33,794 nt of DNA from an uncultured bacterium (GTDB lineage Bacteria; Electryoneota; Electryoneia; Electryoneales; Electryoneaceae), in NCBI GenBank assembly GCA_913009835.1, contig CAJVXH010000016.1:1-33794 (forward strand). The letters are read 5' to 3'. The notes under the pieces are model-generated. The model ran no database searches, was not told the origin of the DNA, and worked only from the letters and a program-made list of their open reading frames with translations. The translations under genes were made by a program, and so were the position numbers. Shown here piece after piece: positions 24,744 through 31,822 of this stretch (the stretch's first letter is position 1; every line of letters begins with the position of its first letter).

Positions 24744-26855
24744 ATGAGACAAAACCCACATCTTTCGCTTGCGATTGTCTTTGCTATCCTGTTATTGGCA
24801 TTGCCAGCAACAATGGTCGCGACACCGCTGCATCCAGAGACACTGGAGCTCGTTCAATCGGGACAAATCCCACCACCATATGCCTATGAACATTCCGTCG
24901 AATTGCATCAGATGGGCGTCGACGCGCCGATGCCTGTTTCCTTAGCTGGTGGAGCTCTGGACGTATACGCATTCAACTCCATCGTTCTGCTGGCACAATT
25001 CGCCGATAAACCGGCCATGACGCCACCCCCATTATATGACAACCTGATATTCTCTAACACGCCAGGGACACTTTACGATTATTTCCAGGAAGTGAGTTAC
25101 GGAGAATTCCAACTGGTCACTAGTGATTTCCCCAGCATGACCAATTGGCTGCCCATGCCGCAACTCTATTCATGGTACGTCAACGGCCAAAATGGCCTCG
25201 GTACGTATCCGCAAAACTGTCAGAAGATGGTTGAGGACGCCGTGGCAGCAGCAGATCCCATGGTCAACTTCGCCCAGTATGACCACGATGGAAACGGATC
25301 TGTCGATGGCCTGGTCCTGGTCCACTCTGGTACGGATGCCGCATGGTCGGGGTCAAATAACGATGTCTGGTCACACGCCTGGACGCTGCCTGCACCGTTC
25401 TGGACAGCCGACGGTGTCTACATCTCCACTTATTGCACAGTCCCGGAATTCTATAACGTCTCCGGCGACCTGACACCCGGTGTTATCGCGCATGAGATGG
25501 GACACGCTGTTCTCGGCCTGCCCGACCTATACGATACCGATTACAGTTCGATGGGGCTCGGATATTGGAGCTTGATGTCATACGGAATGTGGAATGGACC
25601 CATGCTGATGGGGGGATCACCAGCTCACTTGGATGCCTGGTCAAGGATTCAAGCCACCTTCGCCGCACCTGAGAACGTGATTCAGGATATGCCAGGTTTC
25701 CTCATCATGCCAGTAGAGCAAACCCCGCACATCATGAGGCTGTGGACCAACGGGATGTATGGAAACGAGTATTTCCTGGTTGAGAACCGTCAACCGTTCG
25801 GCTTCGACACATGGTTGCCAGGGGCGGAATTGCTCATCTACCACATCGATGACAATGTGACGACCTGGAACAACAACGAATGGTATCCGGGATACACCGC
25901 GAACGGCCATTATCGCATTGCAATTGAACAAGCTGACGCGATGTGGCACCTGGAGCAAAACGTGAACATGGGCGACCCGACAGATCCCTGGCCAGGCGCA
26001 CTGGGAGTGCCGTCCTTCGACCAGATCAGCTGGCCTAACAGCAATGATTACAACGGAAACGTTACAAACGTCGGCTGCGCGAACATGATGTCAATGCCAC
26101 CCACTGTTGGAGTTGATCTGCTGGTAGGCAATCCCATACCGCCATTTCAGCCAGCTTGGATCAACATTATCCCTCACACCTACCCAATCTTCATTCCAGT
26201 TGGAGGGGGATCATTCGGCTATGACATCCACATCTACAATAGTATTCCCGTGTCGAGATCCGGTCAGTTATGGTGGGAAGCCATTTTGCCCAACGGTAAC
26301 ACCTATTACATCGGGCGCCAGAACATCACAATCCAACCTGGACTCCCCTGGTCGAGCTTTAACCGGACCCAGAACATACCGGGGTGGGCACCGAATGGGG
26401 CATACCAGTTCGTCTGCAATGTCGGATACTATCCGGGTTTCATCGCTACAACTGCCATGATCCCATTTACCAAACAGGCATTGGTTGCCGATGGCGGTGA
26501 AATCGTTGAAGAATGGTCGATGGATATTCCCGACGACGAAAACGTCTACATTGAGTCCGCCGAACCGTTCGGACAGGATATGATGCTGCCAACTGAGTTC
26601 GCTGTCAGCGAGGCATGGCCTAATCCGTTCAACGCCGAAACCCAGATCTCGGTGTCATTGCCGGTCGCTACTGAAATCGTCGCGACGGTCTACAACACCC
26701 TGGGACAAAAGGTCGCAGTCATGGCTGATGGAGTTTTCCAAGCCGGTGATCACACGCTGACATTCTACGCTTCAGACCTTACCAGCGGAATGTATTTGCT
26801 AAACATTCGCACCGAAACAGAGAGCTTCACACGTAAACTGGTGCTGATGAAGTAG
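24744..26855 (+). CDS. M6-family (immune inhibitor A-like) metallopeptidase with T9SS sorting domain
   Basis: This 703-residue secreted zinc peptidase has a signal peptide (MRQNPHLSLAIVFAILLLAL). The M6 catalytic domain shows YDYFQEVSYGEF, a DHDGNGSVDG calcium-binding-like loop, the zinc motif HEMGHAVLGLPDLYD (His250, Glu251, His254 with downstream Asp261) and SLMSYGMW as a Met-turn region. A C-terminal catalytic-domain extension follows (YFLVENRQPFGFD, LIYHIDDN). The shared ~105-residue module (INIIPHT ... GYYPGF ... PFTKQ) and a T9SS sorting domain (AWPNPFNAET, SGMYLLNI, KLVLMK) complete it. The track start is a TTG at 24732. I prefer the ATG at 24744, preceded by GGGGGAGG, though the 2-base spacing is tight. 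It is the only substantial plus-strand gene, and repeat arrays lie on both sides. Its stop codon joins one of them. Confidence 0.92.
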   Translation: MRQNPHLSLAIVFAILLLALPATMVATPLHPETLELVQSGQIPPPYAYEHSVELHQMGVDAPMPVSLAGGALDVYAFNSIVLLAQFADKPAMTPPPLYDNLIFSNTPGTLYDYFQEVSYGEFQLVTSDFPSMTNWLPMPQLYSWYVNGQNGLGTYPQNCQKMVEDAVAAADPMVNFAQYDHDGNGSVDGLVLVHSGTDAAWSGSNNDVWSHAWTLPAPFWTADGVYISTYCTVPEFYNVSGDLTPGVIAHEMGHAVLGLPDLYDTDYSSMGLGYWSLMSYGMWNGPMLMGGSPAHLDAWSRIQATFAAPENVIQDMPGFLIMPVEQTPHIMRLWTNGMYGNEYFLVENRQPFGFDTWLPGAELLIYHIDDNVTTWNNNEWYPGYTANGHYRIAIEQADAMWHLEQNVNMGDPTDPWPGALGVPSFDQISWPNSNDYNGNVTNVGCANMMSMPPTVGVDLLVGNPIPPFQPAWINIIPHTYPIFIPVGGGSFGYDIHIYNSIPVSRSGQLWWEAILPNGNTYYIGRQNITIQPGLPWSSFNRTQNIPGWAPNGAYQFVCNVGYYPGFIATTAMIPFTKQALVADGGEIVEEWSMDIPDDENVYIESAEPFGQDMMLPTEFAVSEAWPNPFNAETQISVSLPVATEIVATVYNTLGQKVAVMADGVFQAGDHTLTFYASDLTSGMYLLNIRTETESFTRKLVLMK

Positions 26856-26982
26856 GCCATAGGCCATAGGCCATAGGCCATAGGCCATAGGCCATAGGCC
26901 ATAGGCCATAGGCCATAGGCCATAGGCCATAGGCCATAGGCCATAGGCCATAGGCCATAGGCCATAGGCCATAGGCCATAGG
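26853..26982. repeat. Heptanucleotide array, GGCCATA unit, ~18 copies
   Basis: About 18 near-perfect 7-bp units run for ~129 bases from the TAG stop codon of the M6 gene. They are followed by GGAAAAGACA and then a TGCCACGGAC hairpin. Because 7 is not a multiple of 3, all three minus frames read the same peptide heptad (YGLWPMA). That accounts for two spurious ORFs in the track. Confidence 0.95.
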
Positions 26983-27001
26983 AAAAGACACAAACATCAA
27001 C

Positions 27002-27025
27002 TGCCACGGACTGAAGTCCGTGGCA
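27002..27025. repeat. Hairpin, TGCCACGGAC/GTCCGTGGCA family
   Basis: A perfect 10-bp stem surrounds loop TGAA and is followed on the plus strand by a GTATTTTTCT tract. The arms match the copy at 16486 exactly. On the plus strand it could act as a terminator for the M6 gene, and the T-tract supports this. Confidence 0.75.
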
Positions 27026-27034
27026 GGTATTTTT

Positions 27035-27052
27035 CTCCAGACTCCAGACTCA
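27035..27052. repeat. Heptamer array, CTCCAGA unit, overlapping the ppx stop
   Basis: CTCCAGA, CTCCAGA and CTCA keep a 7-bp period. The last partial unit includes the TGA stop codon of the minus-strand ppx gene (27050-27052). Confidence 0.55.
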
Positions 27053-28603
27053 ATGTCGCAAATTTACGAGCTTCAGCGTGTATCCAACCTCCAGCCAGCG
27101 CTCCTGCTCACGTGCCAACTGACGCGCAACCAATGGATGCTCATGCAACCAACCCGGTTGAAATTCGGCTTCAAATCCGCTTTGTACGACTCGTAAAGCG
27201 CGCACCGGATCCTCTATAGAAGTGCGTTTTCTGTTCAGAGCCCATGCCATTCGGAACAGGAACAGCAACGGCATCGGGACGGCATCTTCCACCTTCAGTC
27301 GATCCAGTTTAATCCGCTTTCGATGATTCAGCACCAGAAAGGCGAGGTGTCCCTGTTCCTCACGAGTAAAACCTGGGAAATCACTGTTCCTGATCAAGTA
27401 TGTGCCATGCTTGTGGTAACTGGAATAGTTGATCGTCAGACCTATTTCATGGAGATCAGCAGCCCAGCGAAGAAGACGTTTCGGTGAACACAAGGAGCTG
27501 GGCAGATCCAGACGGATTTCGTCAAGATGCGCCGCAGCGAAATCGTAAACCCTGTCCCTCTGGAGTCGATCTACTTTGTGCCGATCCATCAAACGAGTGA
27601 GTGTCGCTATTCTACGATCTTTCCCGTCAGGAACCATCATCATATCGTGAAGAATACCCTGGCGCAACCCAGCCTTGGTGATGCGAATCCTATCCAGCTC
27701 AAACGTTTTCATTATCCCTGTCAGCAAAGCGAGGGCACCGGGGAATGAAGCCACACGCTCTTCGGGTAATCCTGCTCTGATAAAACTGTTCGTCTTGTTC
27801 TTGATAAACATCTTTGTGAGATTCTTCAGTGGTTTGAGTTCAATCCCGCCTGACCCCAACTCCATTTGTTCTATCAGAGAAGCGACCAACCGCATGGTAC
27901 CCGACGCACCGAGCACAACCTCAAACGACTCGCGACAGTCATAGACCTTGGTCGCACACAAAGCTTCAGCCACATCCGCAACTGTCGCCTTGAAAAGATC
28001 TGCGGTCAACTCCCGACCCTCGAAAACATTCCTGGTCAGGCTGATATTCCCCAGAGCTACGCTGTCTATGCAGACTGGCGAACGACCCTCACCGTAGATA
28101 AATTCCGTCGATCCGCCGCCAATATCTATTATGAATCGTTTCCGCTCCTGCGGAGCATCTTCGCTGATGATGCCCAGATAAATGAGACGCGCCTCTTCTT
28201 CTCCAGAGATAATGTCAATCGGAAAGCCAAGTGCTGCCTCGGACTCTCGGAATAGCTGCGAATCCCGACGCAATTGGCGAAAGGCGCTGGTACCAATCAC
28301 TCTAACATTCCCGGACGAAAAACCGGTGATTCGTTCTCCATACCGACGCAATACCAACAACACTTCTTCGCGTTTGCTGGGCTCAATAATACCGTCCGGC
28401 AGAAGGCCATCAACCAGTTTCGTGACCTCACGATGGTGATCCATATGCCGCCACTCACCATCGAGAACCCGGATGACGTGCAGGTGAAAGCTGTTCGAAC
28501 CGAGATCGACAATGGCGTATTCGTGACGGAGATCGTCTGGCGTAGTTTTAAGGTCCGTTGAATTCGCCTTCGGTTTACCGGATGTGTCCTGCCCAGGTTT
28601 CAC
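27050..28603 (-). CDS. ppx: Exopolyphosphatase / pppGpp phosphatase (Ppx/GppA family)
   Basis: Ppx/GppA enzymes hydrolyse polyphosphate from chain ends or pppGpp to ppGpp, in the cytoplasm. At 517 residues it has the usual length. Visible are the ASKHA phosphate-1 motif (IVDLGSNSFHL, ~31-41), GTSAFRQ (~104), ISGEEEARLIYLG (~132-144, with the family's catalytic glutamate), DIGGGSTEF (~160-168) and GASGTMRLVA. A C-terminal HD-like helical region (LLRWAADLHEIGLTINYSSYHKHGTYLI) follows. It starts with a GTG that lies 29 bases inside the 3' end of ppk, which implies translational coupling. The Shine-Dalgarno is weak. Pairing with ppk favours a polyphosphate role over strict GppA function. Its stop codon lies within a short heptamer repeat. 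Confidence 0.93.
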   Translation of the reverse strand: MKPGQDTSGKPKANSTDLKTTPDDLRHEYAIVDLGSNSFHLHVIRVLDGEWRHMDHHREVTKLVDGLLPDGIIEPSKREEVLLVLRRYGERITGFSSGNVRVIGTSAFRQLRRDSQLFRESEAALGFPIDIISGEEEARLIYLGIISEDAPQERKRFIIDIGGGSTEFIYGEGRSPVCIDSVALGNISLTRNVFEGRELTADLFKATVADVAEALCATKVYDCRESFEVVLGASGTMRLVASLIEQMELGSGGIELKPLKNLTKMFIKNKTNSFIRAGLPEERVASFPGALALLTGIMKTFELDRIRITKAGLRQGILHDMMMVPDGKDRRIATLTRLMDRHKVDRLQRDRVYDFAAAHLDEIRLDLPSSLCSPKRLLRWAADLHEIGLTINYSSYHKHGTYLIRNSDFPGFTREEQGHLAFLVLNHRKRIKLDRLKVEDAVPMPLLFLFRMAWALNRKRTSIEDPVRALRVVQSGFEAEFQPGWLHEHPLVARQLAREQERWLEVGYTLKLVNLRH

Positions 28604-30794
28604 GCCTGCTCTTCCCTTTTGAGGTGATCTTTTTCAACTTCTCGCTCTCGCGTTCACGACGTCCAGCTATCTTCATCAAAAATTCCTGGCCGTTTTCCAG
28701 CGAGTGCCCTTTGTAATGCATCGGCCGGCAATATGTCCCATCCGATTGCATTTCCCAATGATTGTACTTGTTCGAGAAACAATGATCCAGTATTGCGATC
28801 AGCTCCTTTTGTAGAAGCCCATCATCAACCGGACACAACACCTCAACACGATGCTCCAGGTTTCGCCGCATCGCATCAGCCGAACCTATGTAAAGCTCGT
28901 CCTCACCACCGTTATGAAAATGGAACACCCGGCTGTGTTCGAGGAAACGCCCCACAATGCTCCGCACCTGAATGCTGTCACTCAAGCCTGGAACTCCCGG
29001 ACGCAAACGGCAGCTATCTCGAACACACAGCTCTATTTTCACTCCTGCATGTGAAGCCTGGTATAACGCACGGACGATGTCCTTATCCTCCAGAGCGTTC
29101 AGCTTCATCCGGATCAATCCATTGTGGTTCTTCTGCTGATGCTCTATCTCCCGCTCAATCTTGGAGAGTAACCCCCTTTTCAACGTGCTGGGGGCCATCA
29201 ACAATTTCTGATATTTTCTGGAAGGACTGTAACCAGTGTTCAGAAAGTTGAATATCTCAGTTACATCTCGACCTATCTCACGGTCACAGGTCATCAAACC
29301 TAAGTCCGTATACTGTAGTGCGTTATCAGCATGATAATTCCCCGTGCTGACATGAGTGTAGGTTCGGAATCCGTTATAATCCTTGCGCACGATCTGAATC
29401 AGCTTGGTGTGAGTTTTGAAGCCCAGCACCCCGTAAGTTACATGAATCCCCACCTTCTCCAACTGATTGGCCCAGGCAATGTTCGCCTGTTCGTCGAAAC
29501 GCGCTTTTAACTCAATAACTACCGCCACCTGCTTACCATTTGCTACCGCTGCTTTCAAATATTCCACAACTCTGCTCTCTGAGGAAGTACGATACAAGGT
29601 CATCCGAATCGCGCGGACCTTTGGTTCCTCAGCAGCTTCACGGAGCAGACGCTCGACGGAACTGGTGAACGACTCGTAAGGGTGCACCAAAAGAATGTCA
29701 CCCTCGCGACGAAGAGCGTGAAAGATATGCTTCACCCCGTGCAGACGAGGGTGCTCTATCGGACGATGGGCTGGATATTTCAGATCCGGAAGGTTGAGCG
29801 AAGCGAGCTCCATCAAATCGTTCTTCCCGACCATGCCGTCAATCATGAACACATCCGACTCATCCAGCTTTAACGCACTAAGAAGCATCTCCAGATGAAG
29901 CGGGTCCATATCCGCCTCCACCTGCAGACGAACTATCGGTGCAAATGCCCGATCCCTGACTTCCTTCTCGATCAGTTCGAGCAAATCGTCTGCCTGCTCC
30001 TCGTTCTTCTCAGTGTTTGAGTTGCGAGTGACACGGAAAAGATCAATATTTTCGATCTCCACGCCCGGAAATAATAGATCCAAGTTGTGCGCGATTACGT
30101 CCTCAGCTTTTACAAACCTGAGTGAATCCCCAATCTTGATAAAGCGAGGAACGTCCAGTCCGACAGGTACTTTAACACGAGCGAGAGAACTCTCACCATG
30201 AGAGAGATGCTTGATCGTTACCAGCAAATTGAGCGACAAATTCGAGATGAATGGGAAAGGATGTGCCGGGTCCACTCCCTGGGGAAATACCAACGGAAAG
30301 ATGTTTTCGACAAAATGGTTTCGGAGGTTTTCGGCTTCTTCCCCGGTCAGATCCTGGTAGTCAAGTATGTCAATACCGCGTGGTTTCAACAAACGACGCA
30401 AGTTTTCGAAAATCTCAGACTTGTCATTCTCCAGACGCATGATCTCTTCATACGCCCAGCGTAATTGCTCCTCCGGACTGCGTCCATCAATGCTGAATGA
30501 ACGCACTCCCGCACCTATCAACTGCTTCAAACCGCCGATACGTTTCATGAAAAATTCATCGGTGTTCGACGAGCAAATAGCAACGTACTTCAAGCGTTCG
30601 AGCAGAGGATTTGCACTCTCCTCCGCCTCGTGAAGCACCCGGCGGTTGAAATTCAGCCAGGTCATCTCACGGTTTAGATACATCCCCGGCGCATCGAGCT
30701 GACTGTCCGCAAACTCCCACCCATCAGGTAGAGGGTCAGCGCCGATGTCAATGAGAATCGGATCACGTTCAGTTTCTGACTTTTTCCTTGTCAT
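28575..30794 (-). CDS. ppk1: Polyphosphate kinase 1
   Basis: PPK1 reversibly transfers the ATP gamma-phosphate to a growing polyphosphate chain through a phosphohistidine. At 739 residues it is full length. The N domain starts at YLNREMTWLNFNRRVLHEA (~39-57), and RLKYVAICSSNTDEFFMKR follows. The phospholipase-D-like catalytic half contains the phosphorylated histidine in GFKTHTKL (His462), THVSTGNYH, and the second conserved histidine in RFLEHSRVFHF (His620). AGGA lies 7 bases before the ATG. The C terminus is lysine/arginine-rich (KKITSKGKSRRE). It overlaps ppx by 29 bases and lies 122 bases after sixA on the same strand, forming a polyphosphate/phosphohistidine cluster. Polyphosphate storage and stress response are the expected roles. 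Confidence 0.96.
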   Translation of the reverse strand: MTRKKSETERDPILIDIGADPLPDGWEFADSQLDAPGMYLNREMTWLNFNRRVLHEAEESANPLLERLKYVAICSSNTDEFFMKRIGGLKQLIGAGVRSFSIDGRSPEEQLRWAYEEIMRLENDKSEIFENLRRLLKPRGIDILDYQDLTGEEAENLRNHFVENIFPLVFPQGVDPAHPFPFISNLSLNLLVTIKHLSHGESSLARVKVPVGLDVPRFIKIGDSLRFVKAEDVIAHNLDLLFPGVEIENIDLFRVTRNSNTEKNEEQADDLLELIEKEVRDRAFAPIVRLQVEADMDPLHLEMLLSALKLDESDVFMIDGMVGKNDLMELASLNLPDLKYPAHRPIEHPRLHGVKHIFHALRREGDILLVHPYESFTSSVERLLREAAEEPKVRAIRMTLYRTSSESRVVEYLKAAVANGKQVAVVIELKARFDEQANIAWANQLEKVGIHVTYGVLGFKTHTKLIQIVRKDYNGFRTYTHVSTGNYHADNALQYTDLGLMTCDREIGRDVTEIFNFLNTGYSPSRKYQKLLMAPSTLKRGLLSKIEREIEHQQKNHNGLIRMKLNALEDKDIVRALYQASHAGVKIELCVRDSCRLRPGVPGLSDSIQVRSIVGRFLEHSRVFHFHNGGEDELYIGSADAMRRNLEHRVEVLCPVDDGLLQKELIAILDHCFSNKYNHWEMQSDGTYCRPMHYKGHSLENGQEFLMKIAGRRERESEKLKKITSKGKSRRETWAGHIR

Positions 30795-30829
30795 GCACCA
30801 TTCCTGTAAACAAAGGGCTGTAGCAGGTG

Positions 30830-30908
30830 GGCTTTAGGCTATGGGAAATGACGAGATAGACAGTGTTTTTCATTTCCTATTGCCTATAGCCTTCAGTTCC
30901 TATAGCCT
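30830..30908. repeat. Two facing heptamer arrays (inverted) between sixA and ppk
   Basis: GGCTTTA, GGCTATG, GGAAATG are followed by about 20 bases and then CATTTCC, TATTGCC, TATAGCC, TTCAG, TTCCTATAGCC. The right half is a reverse-complement version of the left, so the region could form an imperfect cruciform. The units match the GGCTATA array at 24091 and its GGAAA linker. Confidence 0.65.
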
Positions 30909-30916
30909 GCTGTTCG

Positions 30917-31438
30917 TTACCACTTTTCATCGGGAAACATGAAACTCACCCACCGGGGTGTCATCAACCACTCGAGAACTCCTGGCCCATGGTAAGATTG
31001 ACCGGCGAACCGTACAGATGCCAACCCCGCTGTATCCATGTCCAGCATCGCAGTGTTATTAGCTGAAATCGCCCAGGCCAGAGCGTGGCTCATATGAGGT
31101 TGATGACCCACCATCATCACGTTTTCGCCCGGCTTGCGCATTTGAGTCAAAACGTCCTCAAGATCAAACGGGCTGCGTTCCGGAAGCAATTCCGATATCT
31201 CCTGCATCCGATCAACCCCGAGTTCATCGGCGGCAATCTGAGCTGTCTGTTGCGCACGGAGCAAGGGACTGTGAAAGATAATGTCAACCTGCCCACCTAT
31301 CCTCTTCAGAGCACAAACTACCAGCGAAGTGCGGTGGCGTCCCTTTTCCGTTAACGGACGAAGAGCATCGTTATAACTGCCATCGACAGCTTGATTCGCC
31401 GCAATCCCATGACGCAGAAAATACATCCGCCAATCCAT
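30917..31438 (-). CDS. sixA: SixA-type phosphohistidine phosphatase
   Basis: SixA-class enzymes of the histidine phosphatase superfamily remove phosphate from phosphohistidine, classically on HPt domains. At 173 residues it is typical for a small single-domain member. The catalytic RHG motif is at residues 9-11 (YFLRHGIA). An arginine lies in SPLLRAQQTAQI (~57-68), and the second catalytic histidine is His112 (VGHQPHMS). Small SixA proteins often sit beside ppk/ppx genes. Here it is first in the minus-strand order sixA-ppk-ppx, so it may act in phosphate or polyphosphate metabolism rather than two-component signalling. GGGAG lies 7 bases before the ATG. Confidence 0.88.
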   Translation of the reverse strand: MDWRMYFLRHGIAANQAVDGSYNDALRPLTEKGRHRTSLVVCALKRIGGQVDIIFHSPLLRAQQTAQIAADELGVDRMQEISELLPERSPFDLEDVLTQMRKPGENVMMVGHQPHMSHALAWAISANNTAMLDMDTAGLASVRFAGQSYHGPGVLEWLMTPRWVSFMFPDEKW

Positions 31439-31584
31439 TTATCGTCTCCCGATCACATTGATAGTTGCAGAAGCTCAAGTATCGCTACCTTTGAACCGGG
31501 TTTGCAAGTTTCTAGCGGCCAAGTATGCACAACCTTGGGACCTGACTCTCAGGTGCGATATGCGAGATCTGATAAAACGTCTGC

Positions 31585-31607
31585 CCCGACTTGCTTGTCA
31601 AGTCGGG
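31585..31607. repeat. Hairpin element variant, CCCGACTTG/CAAGTCGGG
   Basis: A perfect 9-bp stem with loop CTTGT is followed by ATTATC. The layout (CCCG-N-CTTG, short loop, CAAG, GATTATC tail) matches the GGCCCGTGCTTG family but with compensating base changes in both arms. Confidence 0.7.
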
Positions 31608-31634
31608 ATTATCAAGCTGAGTCTTTTGAAAACA

Positions 31635-31664
31635 GGCCCGGGGAGTGCTTGCAAGCGCGGGTTA
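31635..31664 (+). repeat. Interspersed hairpin element, degenerate copy 5
   Basis: The sequence AGGCCCGGGGAGTGCTTGCAAGCGCGGGTTATC keeps both ends of the family consensus but has extra bases in the left arm. It lies 28 bases from the 31585 variant in the same orientation. Confidence 0.55.
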
Positions 31665-31680
31665 TCTCTGATTGATATGC

Positions 31681-31709
31681 CCCTGTTACGACCGAAGGTC
31701 ATAACAGGG
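31681..31709. repeat. Hairpin CCCTGTTA-N-GACC / GGTC-N-TAACAGGG
   Basis: There are 12 paired bases with a single C-A mismatch around a GAA loop. The GACC-GAA-GGTC tip matches the GACCCC-GAA-GGGGTC stem at 13140. It may be a REP-type element, or help end the FG-GAP transcript (stop at 31823). Confidence 0.65.
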
Positions 31710-31822
31710 TTGATCCGCAACTTCACTAATACGAATTAGTTTCTCAGGACTCAAGCTGGCGAATCCCTGCGAACCGCAAACAGACGCGGGTCACAGGGGC
31801 ATATTTTTCTTCACTCCACTTG

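Larger units (their letters stand above)
31439..31822. other. Hairpin-rich intergenic region
   Basis: These 384 bases lie between the FG-GAP gene stop and the sixA start. No gene is seen. They contain three hairpins, a two-unit heptamer repeat at 31743-31756 (CTCAGGA, CTCAAGC), and the phrase ATATGCCCCTGTTAC. A near match to that phrase (ATATGCCCCTGTGAC, inverted) occurs at ~31790-31803, and a weaker one at ~33437. Confidence 0.55.

Noticed and set aside
26853-26982. Assembly artefact at the GGCCATA array
   Set aside because: It cannot be excluded from one sequence. However, related GGCTATA units with the same linker at 24091 and 30830 make a real element more likely.
26765-27007. Two overlapping minus ORFs encoding YGLWPMA repeats
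   Set aside because: Both are readings of the GGCCATA array. A 7-bp unit gives the same peptide in every frame, so an open frame here is automatic and not evidence of a protein.
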